Origin: Vibrio bivalvicida
GTDB lineage: Bacteria > Pseudomonadota > Gammaproteobacteria > Enterobacterales > Vibrionaceae
NCBI RefSeq assembly: GCF_001399455.2
Contig: NZ_LLEI02000023.1
Span: forward strand, 1-64,000
Reading direction: 5' to 3'
DNA: 64,000 bases
Shown here: one piece after another, positions 9,841 to 21,643 of the stretch
How positions within the stretch are numbered: the first letter of the stretch is position 1
Layout of the letters: every line of letters begins with the position of its first letter
The notes under the pieces: generated by a model
Seen by the model: only the letters and a program-made list of their open reading frames with translations
Told to the model about the DNA's origin: nothing
The model's database searches: none
Program-made: the position numbers and the translations under genes

Positions 9841-10581
9841 GTGACTTCTCGTTATCTATTGCTTAGTTCACTGCTACTTCTCAGCGGCTGTTCAGATTAT
9901 CAGTGGGGTTGGTACGTACTTGACCCGACAACCGAGCAAGGCCAAACCAACTTAAGCTTTCTACTCGCAGGGTTTAGCGACACAATTCAAGTCTCTCTGC
10001 TGAGCATGCTGTTTGCCATGACACTCGGGTTAATCATCGCGTTACCTGCGCTTTCTCCAGTGAAATATCTGCGTGCCATCAACCGAATCTATGTAGAATG
10101 CGTGCGCTCTGTTCCTGTGCTCGTCTTGCTACTTTGGGTCTACTATGGAATGCCAACTTTATTAGACGTCTCACTCGATCATTTTTGGGCGGGGGTGATA
10201 GCACTGACCATCGCAGAAAGTGCTTTTATGGCTGAAGTGTTTCGCGGCGGGATTCAAGCCATCAGCCGTGGCCAACATGAAGCTGCGGAGTCACTAGGTT
10301 TGAATTACTGGCAGAAGATGCGCTTAGTAATTTTGCCGCAAGCATTTCGACAAATTTTACCGCCATTGGGCAATCAGTTTGTTTATATTCTCAAAATGAG
10401 CTCATTAGTCAGTGTGATTGGCTTAAGTGACCTAACCCGCCGTGCCAACGAGTTGGTAGTCAATGAGTACTTACCATTAGAGATTTATACCTTCCTGGTC
10501 TTAGAGTATTTAGTGCTGATTATTTTCGTCTCTCAAGCCGTTCGTTGGCTAGAAAAACGCATCGCTATTCCTAGTCATTAA
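9841..10581 (+). CDS. Amino-acid ABC transporter permease with a lipobox-like N-terminus
   Basis: 246 aa from GTG with an AAGGTG ribosome-binding site. The HisM/GlnP-type permease domain has about five membrane helices and the ATPase-contact EAA loop (EAAESLGLNYWQKM, about 149-162, followed by LPQAFRQILPP). The extreme N-terminus LLLLSGCSDY (about 11-20) looks like a lipoprotein signal with an LSGC lipobox, which is unusual for a permease. The adjacent binding-protein gene is divergent (91-bp gap) and no ATP-binding subunit is encoded nearby, so it would have to borrow one. Confidence 0.85.
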   Translation: MTSRYLLLSSLLLLSGCSDYQWGWYVLDPTTEQGQTNLSFLLAGFSDTIQVSLLSMLFAMTLGLIIALPALSPVKYLRAINRIYVECVRSVPVLVLLLWVYYGMPTLLDVSLDHFWAGVIALTIAESAFMAEVFRGGIQAISRGQHEAAESLGLNYWQKMRLVILPQAFRQILPPLGNQFVYILKMSSLVSVIGLSDLTRRANELVVNEYLPLEIYTFLVLEYLVLIIFVSQAVRWLEKRIAIPSH

Positions 10582-10600
10582 TACCAACCAAGTAGAGACA

Positions 10601-10629
10601 ACAAAGCCGCTCATTATGAGCGGCTTTGT
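10601..10629. terminator. Bidirectional terminator between the permease gene and glmU
   Basis: 13-bp stem ACAAAGCCGCTCA / TGAGCGGCTTTGT with a TTA loop lies between convergent genes. It ends the permease transcript and probably the glmU transcript as well. Confidence 0.85.
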
Positions 10630-10655
10630 AACATTATCATTGGTAGCAAGAGCTA

Positions 10656-12017
10656 TTACTTTTGTTTTACTGGACGCTGCCAACCTGAAATCTTACGCTC
10701 TTTAGCACGAGTGATGACTAACTCACCTTCAGCGACATCTTTTGTTAAAGTTGTTCCTGCACCAACTGTCGCGCCATCAGCAATTGTCACTGGAGCTACT
10801 AGCTGACTATCAGATCCGACAAACACATCGTTGCCTATTGTGGTTTTAAATTTATTTGCACCATCGTAGTTACACGTAATCACACCCGCGCCAACGTTAG
10901 TGCGCTGACCGATCTCTGCGTCACCTAAGTAAGACAGGTGGTTGGCTTTAGAGCCCTCACCAAGGCATGCATTTTTCACTTCAACAAAGTTACCTACGTG
11001 CGAATCATTGCGCATCTCAGCACCAGGGCGAAGGCGAGTAAATGGACCGACGGTACACTCTTCACCTACTGTAGCACCTTCAATTACGCTATATGGGCGA
11101 ACTAATGTATTGTCATCGATTTCACAATCTTTAAGCACACACCCAGTGCCTATAACAACGTTATCACCCAGGGATACTTTGCCTTCGATAATAACATTGG
11201 CGTCAATTTCACAATCCATACCGCACTGAAGCTCACCGCGCAGGTCAAAACGCGCAGGATCTCGTAACATAACTCCCTGTTCTAACAGTTTTTGTGCTTG
11301 CATCGATTGAAACGCACGCTCTAAGCGCGCCAGTTGTGCACGGTCGTTAACCCCTTCAACTTCGATAGGATTAACTGGGTGAACCGCTTCAACTGCACGG
11401 CCTTCGTCGTGAGCTGCAGCAATCACATCTGTCAGGTAGTACTCACCCTGTGCATTTTCATTGTTTAGGCCAGATAACCAACGCTTAAGATCCCCACCAG
11501 TCGCAACCATCACGCCCGTATTGATCTCTTTAATTAGCTTTTGCTCTTCTGTGGCATCTTTTTGCTCTACGATAGCCACGACAGGGCCATTTTTACGTAC
11601 GATACGACCATAGCCTGTTGGGTTATCCAGAACCACGGTGAGCAACGCGATACCACCAGTTGGTTGAGCATCGAGTAAACTTTCAATCGTCTCTTCAGAG
11701 ATCAATGGCACATCACCGTATAACACTAAGATCTTCTCATCCTCTTCGAACTGAGAAGAAGCTTGATCCACCGCGTGGCCTGTACCTAGCTGCTCCGCTT
11801 GCAGAACCCAATTCACAGACTCAGCACTCAGTTCAGCCTGCATTTGATCGCCACCATGGCCATAGACCAAATGTATATTCTGCGCGCCTAAACCGTTACA
11901 TGTATCGATAACATGTTTAGCCATAGGTTTACCAGCAAGTGTATGCAAAACCTTAGGTTTGTTGGAATACATGCGAGTCCCTTTGCCCGCCGCCAGAATC
12001 ACTGCGCTAAACTTCAT
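10656..12017 (-). CDS. glmU: Bifunctional UDP-GlcNAc pyrophosphorylase / glucosamine-1-P N-acetyltransferase GlmU
   Basis: 453 aa from ATG at 12017 (an in-frame ATG at 12029 adds four residues). The N-terminal nucleotidyltransferase has the signature [16 protein letters not shown] (about 7-22) and GDVPLI (about 101-106). The C-terminal half is a left-handed beta-helix of hexapeptide repeats with [10 protein letters not shown] (about 325-334) and the acetyltransferase region GNFVEVKN (about 346-353). It makes UDP-GlcNAc for peptidoglycan and LPS. It lies downstream of the atp operon, as in E. coli, but is separated from it by a strong terminator. Confidence 0.96.
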   Translation of the reverse strand: MKFSAVILAAGKGTRMYSNKPKVLHTLAGKPMAKHVIDTCNGLGAQNIHLVYGHGGDQMQAELSAESVNWVLQAEQLGTGHAVDQASSQFEEDEKILVLYGDVPLISEETIESLLDAQPTGGIALLTVVLDNPTGYGRIVRKNGPVVAIVEQKDATEEQKLIKEINTGVMVATGGDLKRWLSGLNNENAQGEYYLTDVIAAAHDEGRAVEAVHPVNPIEVEGVNDRAQLARLERAFQSMQAQKLLEQGVMLRDPARFDLRGELQCGMDCEIDANVIIEGKVSLGDNVVIGTGCVLKDCEIDDNTLVRPYSVIEGATVGEECTVGPFTRLRPGAEMRNDSHVGNFVEVKNACLGEGSKANHLSYLGDAEIGQRTNVGAGVITCNYDGANKFKTTIGNDVFVGSDSQLVAPVTIADGATVGAGTTLTKDVAEGELVITRAKERKISGWQRPVKQK

Positions 12018-12119
12018 TGCGTTACCCATTAGAACTTGTATTAAAACTGAGAGGTATTCTAGACACTAACTGATGATTAGTTAATTGATTAGGAAAAATT
12101 TCCGTTAAAAATTAAGCAA

Positions 12120-12143
12120 AAAGGCGGTCTTACGACCGCCTTT
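12120..12143 (-). terminator. Rho-independent terminator of the atp operon
   Basis: Perfect 10-bp stem AAAGGCGGTC / GACCGCCTTT with a 4-nt loop. Reading leftward on the minus strand it is followed by TTGCTTAATTTT. It lies 25 bp after atpC. Confidence 0.92.
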
Positions 12144-12168
12144 ATCACTTTTAAAACAGTGTCGCGAA

Positions 12169-12591
12169 TTAGCGACGCTGTTTTGTCAGCTCGATAACTC
12201 GTAGCTGAGCAATGGCTTTAGCCAGTTCACTGGCCGCTTGAGCGAAGTCCATATCACCGTGCTGATTCTGAATATTCTCCTCAGCGCGACGTTTCGCTTC
12301 TTCTGCCTTAGCTGCGTCAAGCTCTTCACCACGGATAGCGGTATCAGCCAGTACAGTCGCTGTACCCGGCTGAACTTCTACCATACCACCAGAAACATAA
12401 AGAATTTCTTCGTGGCCGTGCTGCTTAACAATACGCACCATACCAGGCTTGATAGCGGTCAGCAGCGGAGTGTGACCATGGAAAATACCAAGTTCACCTT
12501 CGCTACCGGTCACCTGAAACGTTTCTACTAGGCCTGAGAAAATCTTCTTCTCTGCACTAACAACGTCTAGGTGAAAGGTTATTGCTGCCAT
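12169..12591 (-). CDS. atpC: F1Fo ATP synthase subunit epsilon
   Basis: 140 aa epsilon subunit. It has the N-terminal beta-sandwich ([19 protein letters not shown], about 31-49) and a C-terminal helical hairpin rich in Ala, Glu and Lys (about 90-138), which links rotor gamma to the c-ring and can inhibit ATP hydrolysis. It is last in atpIBEFHAGDC, 18 bp after atpD. Confidence 0.97.
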   Translation of the reverse strand: MAAITFHLDVVSAEKKIFSGLVETFQVTGSEGELGIFHGHTPLLTAIKPGMVRIVKQHGHEEILYVSGGMVEVQPGTATVLADTAIRGEELDAAKAEEAKRRAEENIQNQHGDMDFAQAASELAKAIAQLRVIELTKQRR

Positions 12592-12609
12592 ATCGCCTCC
12601 TAGTTAGCC

Positions 12610-14028
<1,419 letters not shown>

Positions 14029-14048
14029 CTATTTCGTTTAACCTAAGC

Positions 14049-14915
14049 TTAAACCGCAGCAGCACCACCAACGATTTCCGATAGTTCTTGTGTAATCGCA
14101 GCCTGACGGGCTTTGTTGTACACAAGTTCTAAATCTTCAATCAAGTTGGTCGCGTTGTCCGTTGCAGCCTTCATCGCAATCATTCGAGCCGCTTGCTCAC
14201 AAGCAAGATTCTCAACCACACCTTGGTAAACCTGAGACTCTACATAGCGCACTAAAAGTGTATCTAGTAGAGGTTTTGGTTCAGGCTCATAGATGTAGTC
14301 CCATGAGTGCTCACGCTGCATCTCTTCGCTGTCTGATTTAGGCAAAGGTAGCAATTGATCGATCGTTGGTTGTTGAACCATAGTGTTCACAAACTTGTTG
14401 TACACTACGTATAAACGGTCCAATTCACCTTCATCGTATTTCTTTAGCATTACGCTTACAGAACCGATTAGGTCTTCTAAGCTTGGGCTATCGCCAAGAC
14501 CAGAAACCTGAGCAGCAACTTTCGCGCCACTGTTATTGAAAAATGCTGTTGCTTTAGAACCAATTACCGCTAGTTCAACTTCAGCACCTTTCTCTTTCCA
14601 TGCCTGCATATCAGCAACTGCTTTTTTGAACACGTTAATGTTCAAGCCGCCACACAGGCCACGGTCTGTAGAAACGATGATGTAACCAACTCGCTTCGCT
14701 TCACGCTCTTCTAAGTACGGATGACGGTACTCTAGATTTGCGTTTGCTACGTGACCGATCACTTTACGCATTGTTTCAGCGTATGGACGAGAAGCTTCTC
14801 TTGCATCTTGACTACGACGCATTTTCGAAGCTGCTACCATTTCCATCGCTTTCGTAATTTTCTGCGTGCTTTTAACACTACCGATTTTATTACGTATCTC
14901 TTTTGCGCCGGCCAT
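14049..14915 (-). CDS. atpG: F1Fo ATP synthase subunit gamma
   Basis: 288 aa central-stalk subunit with the conserved terminal coiled-coil helices: an N-terminal stretch around [22 protein letters not shown] (about 11-32) and C-terminal [15 protein letters not shown] (about 274-288), plus [11 protein letters not shown] (about 82-92). It sits between atpA and atpD in standard operon order. Confidence 0.98.
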   Translation of the reverse strand: MAGAKEIRNKIGSVKSTQKITKAMEMVAASKMRRSQDAREASRPYAETMRKVIGHVANANLEYRHPYLEEREAKRVGYIIVSTDRGLCGGLNINVFKKAVADMQAWKEKGAEVELAVIGSKATAFFNNSGAKVAAQVSGLGDSPSLEDLIGSVSVMLKKYDEGELDRLYVVYNKFVNTMVQQPTIDQLLPLPKSDSEEMQREHSWDYIYEPEPKPLLDTLLVRYVESQVYQGVVENLACEQAARMIAMKAATDNATNLIEDLELVYNKARQAAITQELSEIVGGAAAV

Positions 14916-14957
14916 CGTTACTCTCCATTAGTTGGTGACATTACTGCCACCGACCTA

Positions 14958-16499
14958 TTACCAAGTTTGGGTTGCCACGAAGTCATCAGTCAGCTTCTTA
15001 AGCTGTGCTTCAACTTCATCGTTGTACGCACCCGTCTTGTCGATCTCAGCTGCAAATTCAGCGTATTGACCGCGAGCATACGATAGTAGTGCCGCTTCAA
15101 AATCTAGAATCTTGTTGATTTCAACATCATCTAGGTAGCCGCGTTCAACAGCGAAGATAACTAGTGCTTGATCAAATACAGACATAGGAGCGTACTGCTT
15201 CTGCTTCATTAGTTCTGTAACTTTTTGACCATGGCTTAGCTGACGCTTAGTTGCTTCATCAAGGTCTGATGAGAACTGTGCGAATGCTGCTAGTTCACGA
15301 TAAGCCGCTAGTGCAGTACGGATACCACCTGATAGCTTCTTGATGATTTTCGTCTGTGCTGAACCACCTACACGAGAAACTGAAATACCTGGATCAACGG
15401 CTGGGCGTACACCCGCGTTAAAGGCTTCAGACTGTAGGAAGATCTGACCATCGGTAATCGAGATTACGTTCGTAGGTACGAATGCAGAAACGTCACCAGC
15501 TTGAGTTTCGATGATAGGAAGAGCAGTCAAAGAACCCGTCTTACCTTTCACTTCACCATTAGTGAAACGTTCTACGTACTCTTCGCTTACACGAGCAGCA
15601 CGCTCTAGTAGACGAGAGTGTAAGTAGAATACGTCACCTGGGAATGCTTCACGGCCTGGTGGACGTTTTAGTAGTAGAGAGATCTGACGGTAAGCTACCG
15701 CTTGCTTAGATAGGTCATCATAAACAATCAGAGCGTCTTCACCACGGTCACGGAAGTACTCACCCATTGCACAACCAGCGTAAGGAGCTAGGTATTGCAG
15801 TGCAGCAGATTCAGATGCAGATGCTACAACCACGATAGTGTTTTGTAGTGCACCGTGCTCTTCCAGTTTACGCACAACGTTCGCGATAGTAGAAGCTTTC
15901 TGACCAATCGCTACGTAGATAGAGAAGATACCAGAATCTTTCTGGTTGATGATTGCATCGATCGCCATCGCGGTTTTACCGATCTGACGGTCACCGATTA
16001 TAAGCTCACGCTGACCACGACCGATTGGGATCATTGAGTCAACTGACTTATAACCAGTTTGTACTGGCTGATCAACCGATTTACGGTCGATTACACCAGG
16101 TGCAATCACTTCTACTGGTGACGTAAGTTTAGCGTCAATTGGGCCTTTACCATCAATTGGCTCACCTAGCGTGTTTACTACGCGGCCTAATAGTTCAGGA
16201 CCAACTGGCACTTCAAGAATACGACCAGTACCTGTAACTTTCATGCCTTCCTTAAGGTCAGCATATGGGCCCATTACAACCGCACCAACCGAGTCACGCT
16301 CAAGGTTAAGTGCTAGTGCATAACGGCCACCCGGTAATTCAATCATTTCACCTTGCATCACGTCCGCTAGGCCGTGAATGCGAATGATACCATCGCTTAC
16401 CGATACGATAGTACCTTCATTGCGAGCTTCACTAACAACTTCGAAAGATTCGATACGTTGTTTGATTAGATCGCTTATTTCCGTGGAATTAAGTTGCAT
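14958..16499 (-). CDS. atpA: F1Fo ATP synthase subunit alpha
   Basis: 513 aa from ATG at 16499, chosen for its GGAG Shine-Dalgarno and because a longer reading would overlap atpH. It is the non-catalytic nucleotide-binding subunit. The C-terminal signature [13 protein letters not shown] is present. The P-loop reads GDRQIGKT (about 169-176), whereas the E. coli subunit has Thr where this has Ile. The catalytic-site Arg region [14 protein letters not shown] is intact. Otherwise it is typical in length and sequence. Confidence 0.97.
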   Translation of the reverse strand: MQLNSTEISDLIKQRIESFEVVSEARNEGTIVSVSDGIIRIHGLADVMQGEMIELPGGRYALALNLERDSVGAVVMGPYADLKEGMKVTGTGRILEVPVGPELLGRVVNTLGEPIDGKGPIDAKLTSPVEVIAPGVIDRKSVDQPVQTGYKSVDSMIPIGRGQRELIIGDRQIGKTAMAIDAIINQKDSGIFSIYVAIGQKASTIANVVRKLEEHGALQNTIVVVASASESAALQYLAPYAGCAMGEYFRDRGEDALIVYDDLSKQAVAYRQISLLLKRPPGREAFPGDVFYLHSRLLERAARVSEEYVERFTNGEVKGKTGSLTALPIIETQAGDVSAFVPTNVISITDGQIFLQSEAFNAGVRPAVDPGISVSRVGGSAQTKIIKKLSGGIRTALAAYRELAAFAQFSSDLDEATKRQLSHGQKVTELMKQKQYAPMSVFDQALVIFAVERGYLDDVEINKILDFEAALLSYARGQYAEFAAEIDKTGAYNDEVEAQLKKLTDDFVATQTW

Positions 16500-16512
16500 G
16501 CTCCAATCCCCA

Positions 16513-17046
16513 TTAAGACTGCAATGCATCGCTCAGGCGGTTCAAACGACCACGCGCTGAGTTATCGATGACTAAGTCTCCGGCTCGAATTATAACCCCA
16601 CCAAGTAGGGTCTCATCTACACTGCAATTCAGCTTTACTTTACGCTCTAGGCGCTGCTCAAGTTTGCTGCTGATATTTGCGAGTTGTTCTTCAGAAAGTT
16701 CTGCTGCTGAAGTAACTTCAACATCGATCTCTTTCTCATGCTCTTGTTTAAGAGCAAAGTACTGTTCACAAACATCAGGAAGGGCCGCTAAACGGCCATT
16801 CTCAGCCATCACCTTTAATAGGTTTTGGCCGTGCGCATCAACTTGGTCACTACAAACTGCAACAAATATTTCTGCTAGCTTTTCAGCAGAGACAGAGCCT
16901 GTTAGAAGCTCTTGAATTTGTTCGTTGTTAGCAACTTCCGCAGCAAAAGACAGCATTTGACCCCATTGGTCTAGTTGGCCTTTATCTACAGCAAAGTCGA
17001 AGGCTGCTTTAGCATAGGGGCGTGCGATTGTAGTCAAATCAGACAT
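16513..17046 (-). CDS. atpH: F1Fo ATP synthase subunit delta
   Basis: 177 aa peripheral-stalk subunit (OSCP family). It has the N-terminal helical bundle [14 protein letters not shown] (about 5-18) and the C-terminal signature [26 protein letters not shown], of which [10 protein letters not shown] (about 147-156) is the core. It joins the b subunits to F1. It lies 13 bp before atpA. Confidence 0.97.
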   Translation of the reverse strand: MSDLTTIARPYAKAAFDFAVDKGQLDQWGQMLSFAAEVANNEQIQELLTGSVSAEKLAEIFVAVCSDQVDAHGQNLLKVMAENGRLAALPDVCEQYFALKQEHEKEIDVEVTSAAELSEEQLANISSKLEQRLERKVKLNCSVDETLLGGVIIRAGDLVIDNSARGRLNRLSDALQS

Positions 17047-17060
17047 ATGCGCCCCCAGAC

Positions 17061-17531
17061 TTAAAGTTTTGCAGTAATGTTGTCGAGAATATCTTTTTGC
17101 GCATCTTTATCGATAGAACGCTCAAGGATTTTCTCAGCACCAGCTACAGCCAGAGTTGCAACTTGTTTGCGCAGTTCATCACGCGCACGGATGCGTTCTG
17201 CTTCAAGTTCAGCTTCAGCTTGAGTAAGGATTTTCTGGCGTTCTGCCTGAGCTTCCTCACGTGCTTCATCTAGAATTTGAGCTTTACGCTTATTCGCTTG
17301 CTCGATGACCTCAGTTGCTGTGCGCTTCGCTTCTTTCAACTGATCAGAAGCGTTTGCTTGTGCTAGATCCAAGTCTTTAGCAGCACGTTCTGCCGCTTGC
17401 AGACCGTCAGCAATTTTCTTCTGACGTTCTTCGATCGCCTGCATGATTGGTGGCCATACATACTTCATGCAGAACCATACAAACATTGCAAACGAGATTG
17501 CTTGACCTAGCAGAGTTGCGTTCATATTCAC
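17061..17531 (-). CDS. atpF: F1Fo ATP synthase subunit b
   Basis: 156 aa, the same length as in E. coli. One N-terminal membrane helix (about 5-25) is followed by a long charged, Ala-rich amphipathic helix (about 30-140) that dimerises to form the peripheral stator. It lies between atpE and atpH. Confidence 0.97.
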   Translation of the reverse strand: MNMNATLLGQAISFAMFVWFCMKYVWPPIMQAIEERQKKIADGLQAAERAAKDLDLAQANASDQLKEAKRTATEVIEQANKRKAQILDEAREEAQAERQKILTQAEAELEAERIRARDELRKQVATLAVAGAEKILERSIDKDAQKDILDNITAKL

Positions 17532-17603
17532 AACAGCTACCCCTTCTATTCGGACTTAGTGTTAATCAATGACAAACCGAAGTTTGCCTAGAGTTAAAAG
17601 TGA

Positions 17604-17906
<303 letters not shown>

Positions 17907-17918
17907 TTAAAAATAAAA

Positions 17919-18734
<816 letters not shown>

Positions 18735-18739
18735 TCATC

Positions 18740-19129
18740 CTATTTTTTGTTGTTAATGAATAGCACTGGCGCACAGATATTAATACCTAGAGCCAGCAAA
18801 TAGGTTAGCTTAAGGGGAACAAGTTCCACCTGCATATACATGTAGGCAACGGTGAAAAGAACCACCGTGATGAGGATTTTGAGTGCTTCGCCAGCATAGA
18901 AAGAGGCCGTAATTCGCTTTGCAGCACGAGCTCCACTAAACATAAACGCACACAGCGCAAAAACGGCATTGGCAATCACAAAGATGCCACCACCAATCAA
19001 CGCTGAAAGTCCCCAGTCAGCATTTACGGCGATTGCCATACCTGCTGCCAGAAGTGTAACCGCGCCAAACTGGATCATTAACAATTGCTTAGCAAGCTCT
19101 CGTCCTGGTCTAGCTAACGCAGCTACCAT
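18740..19129 (-). CDS. atpI: F1Fo ATP synthase assembly-associated protein AtpI
   Basis: 129 aa membrane protein with four hydrophobic segments, the first gene of the atp operon in the standard position. AtpI is poorly conserved; the assignment rests mainly on position and topology. It is thought to help assemble the c-ring. Confidence 0.93.
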   Translation of the reverse strand: MVAALARPGRELAKQLLMIQFGAVTLLAAGMAIAVNADWGLSALIGGGIFVIANAVFALCAFMFSGARAAKRITASFYAGEALKILITVVLFTVAYMYMQVELVPLKLTYLLALGINICAPVLFINNKK

Positions 19130-19190
19130 GTATTCGTACCTCTAGTAAAATCCACAGCTTTACTACCTCAGGGCTGGGAAATTGGCGAAA

Positions 19191-19218
19191 ATTATACGGT
19201 GAGTCGAACTGATTGCAA
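19191..19218 (-). promoter_or_regulatory. Candidate sigma70 promoter of the atp operon
   Basis: Minus strand TTGCAA (19213-19218), 16 bp, TATAAT (19191-19196). The start of transcription would fall near 19184, about 55 nt before atpI. Confidence 0.75.
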
Positions 19219-19316
19219 TTAAAACACCGCAAAAAGTTACAATTTTGTTTACAAACCGACAACTTCCGCACAAAAATTCGATTTTTACATATATTGACTG
19301 AGATCAATTATCTCAT

Positions 19317-20198
19317 TTAGCTCTCTAGCTTGGCAATTAGCTGCTCCAATTTGTGAGGCTCATCAAGACTAATCGTTACTTTCGACTTGCCATTGTCAGC
19401 TCTTACAATTGCCACTTTAGCACCAAGCATTTCACTCAATTTATGTGATATTTGTTGTGCTTCAGTGTCTTCAGCCTCATTTTTTGGTTCAGCTTGAGGT
19501 TGAAGACATTTTTTAACTAACTGCTCAGTCTGACGCACTGTCATTTTCTTTTTGGCAACTCGCTGAGCGATCTCAACTTGCTGCTCTCCTTCAAGTGCCA
19601 GCAAAGCTCTAGCATGCCCCATATCAAGCTGATTACTAGAGACTAAACCTTTTACGTCAACTTCTAGCTGATTTAGACGCAATAAGTTGCTTACCGCCGC
19701 GCGAGACTTGCCGATGACATCGGCAACCTGTTGATGAGTAAGGCTAAACTCTTCTTGTAAACGATCTAACGCGACAGCTTCTTCAATTACATTAAGATCT
19801 TCACGCTGAATATTTTCAATCAGCGCCATCGCGATCGCCGCACGATCTTCGACATTTTTCACCACACACGGCACTTGTTTTAATCCGGCCTTACGAGCAG
19901 CGCGCCAACGTCGTTCACCGGCAATGATTTCAAACTTGTCACCGTCAACCTGTCTAACGACAATAGGTTGGATAATCCCTTGCGACTCAATTGAAGCCGC
20001 TAGTTCTTCAAGCGCCTCTGGTTCCATCTCTTTACGCGGCTGATAAACACCCGGCTTCAAGCTATTGATATTTAAATCGGTTAGATTACCATCCGATGAC
20101 AGTTCTTGACTGTGCAGCGCACTTTGCTGTTTTTCACGCGCCAATGAACTGGTTGAAAGCAGGGCGTCAAGCCCTTTACCTAAACCACGTTTAGACAT
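19317..20198 (-). CDS. parB: Chromosome-partitioning protein ParB
   Basis: 293 aa centromere-binding CTPase. Key segments are LKPGVYQPRKEM (about 47-58), the GERRWRAARKAG CTP/N-terminal motif (about 93-104), the HTH region LTHQQVADVIGKSRAAVSNLLRL (about 153-175, with its core at VADVIGKSRAAVSN) and a C-terminal dimerisation domain. It binds parS sites near the origin, of which none was seen in this window. It is second in the parA-parB pair. Confidence 0.96.
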   Translation of the reverse strand: MSKRGLGKGLDALLSTSSLAREKQQSALHSQELSSDGNLTDLNINSLKPGVYQPRKEMEPEALEELAASIESQGIIQPIVVRQVDGDKFEIIAGERRWRAARKAGLKQVPCVVKNVEDRAAIAMALIENIQREDLNVIEEAVALDRLQEEFSLTHQQVADVIGKSRAAVSNLLRLNQLEVDVKGLVSSNQLDMGHARALLALEGEQQVEIAQRVAKKKMTVRQTEQLVKKCLQPQAEPKNEAEDTEAQQISHKLSEMLGAKVAIVRADNGKSKVTISLDEPHKLEQLIAKLES

Positions 20199-20222
20199 GA
20201 GACGGAATTCCTTTGGTTATCG

Positions 20223-20996
20223 TTATGCAGGGACTTCTTCGCGGCGAAGCATCTCACCGGCAAGAGCGAGATAAGCCTTAGCACCAGCAGAGTATTTATC
20301 GTAATACATTGCCGGTTTACCATGACTAGGTGCTTCAGCGAGACGAACGTTGCGCGGAATAACTGTGCGGTACACCTTGTTACCAAAGTGCTTTTTAAGT
20401 TGATCGGATACTTCATTCGATAATCTGTTACGTGGGTCGTACATGGTGCGCAGCAACCCTTCAATTTTCAGATTTTCATTAACAACAGCGGCTAGCTTGC
20501 TGATCGTATCCATCAATGCGGTTAAACCTTCAAGTGCAAAATACTCACACTGCATTGGAACCAAAACCGAATCGGCTGCGGCCATAGCGTTGATTGTAAG
20601 AAGGTTTAGAGAAGGAGGACAATCGATAAAGATGAAATCATAGTTATCGCGAACTAATTGTAACGAATTCTTAAGGCGAATTTCGCGTGCGAACACTTCC
20701 ATCAATTTGATTTCTGCCGCCGTCACATCACCATTAGCAGCAACCAAATCGTAATTGCCCGACGTTTTACGGCACACCACTTCATCAAATGGTACATCCT
20801 CAACGAGCAATTCATAGGCCGTCGCATCCACTTGGTATTTATCAACACCACTGGCCATCGTCGCGTTGCCTTGTGGGTCGAGATCTATCACCAGAACCTT
20901 ACGCTTAGTCGCAGCCATTGATGCAGCTAAGTTAATGCATGTTGTTGTTTTTCCAACCCCGCCTTTCTGGTTGGCGATCGCTACGATTTTTCCCAC
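20223..20996 (-). CDS. parA: Chromosome-partitioning ATPase ParA (Soj)
   Basis: 257 aa deviant-Walker ATPase with KGGVGKTTTCINLAA (about 11-25), the Walker A' DLDPQGNAT (about 39-47), and IFIDCPPSLNLLT (about 122-134). It partners ParB, which begins 24 bp downstream, to move chromosome 1 origins. The position next to rsmG-mnmG and oriC is the standard one. Confidence 0.97.
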   Translation of the reverse strand: MGKIVAIANQKGGVGKTTTCINLAASMAATKRKVLVIDLDPQGNATMASGVDKYQVDATAYELLVEDVPFDEVVCRKTSGNYDLVAANGDVTAAEIKLMEVFAREIRLKNSLQLVRDNYDFIFIDCPPSLNLLTINAMAAADSVLVPMQCEYFALEGLTALMDTISKLAAVVNENLKIEGLLRTMYDPRNRLSNEVSDQLKKHFGNKVYRTVIPRNVRLAEAPSHGKPAMYYDKYSAGAKAYLALAGEMLRREEVPA

Positions 20997-21010
20997 GTTG
21001 AACCTCGCTT

Positions 21011-21643
21011 TTATTCCTTGCGCGATAAGATTACTAGATGACGCTCACCTTCCAGTTGAGGAACATTCAAAGCTTTGACATCTGTCACAGAACACCACTC
21101 AGGTAACTGCTCAATCTCATCCTGTGGCAATTGACCTTTCAAAGCTAAGAAATGACCATCTTGAGATTTGGGCAGATGGTGGCACCACTCAACCATATCA
21201 GTCATTGAAGCAAATGCTCGGCTCAATACACCATCAAATTTGTCTTCTGGCTGGTATTGTTCGACTCGACTTTGAACTGGAGTCACATTTTCGATTTTGA
21301 GTTCGTGTAGAACCTGTTTGATAAAGCGAATACGTTTGCCCAAACTATCGAGCAAAACAAACGTTTTATCCGGATGCATGATCGATAGTGGTATACCAGG
21401 TAACCCTGGGCCTGTACCGACATCAATAAAACGCTCACCTTGTAAGTGAGTGCTAACAATAATGCTATCCATAATATGTTTAACTAGCATTTCTTGAGGA
21501 TTACGCACCGAGGTTAAGTTGTAAGCTTTATTCCACTTATCCAGCATTTCAACATAACCAACCAGTTGCTCACGTTGGCGAGGAGAAACCTCTAACTCGG
21601 TTTGGCTAATCAAATCATCCAGTTGAGTACGGAGTTGAGACAT
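21011..21643 (-). CDS. rsmG: 16S rRNA (guanine527-N7)-methyltransferase RsmG
   Basis: 210 aa class-I methyltransferase with the SAM-binding motif [13 protein letters not shown] (about 71-83) and [13 protein letters not shown] (about 138-150). It methylates G527 of 16S rRNA. It starts at the mnmG stop (1-base overlap), implying translational coupling. Confidence 0.96.
   Translation of the reverse strand: MSQLRTQLDDLISQTELEVSPRQREQLVGYVEMLDKWNKAYNLTSVRNPQEMLVKHIMDSIIVSTHLQGERFIDVGTGPGLPGIPLSIMHPDKTFVLLDSLGKRIRFIKQVLHELKIENVTPVQSRVEQYQPEDKFDGVLSRAFASMTDMVEWCHHLPKSQDGHFLALKGQLPQDEIEQLPEWCSVTDVKALNVPQLEGERHLVILSRKE

Noticed and set aside
19294-19315. TTGACTGAGATCAA, close to an FNR consensus, and an overlapping dyad TGAGAT/ATCTCA after parB
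   Set aside because: It lies about 115 bp upstream of the predicted atp start, immediately after parB, not at an activating position. It may be chance or a weak parB 3' hairpin without a T-run.
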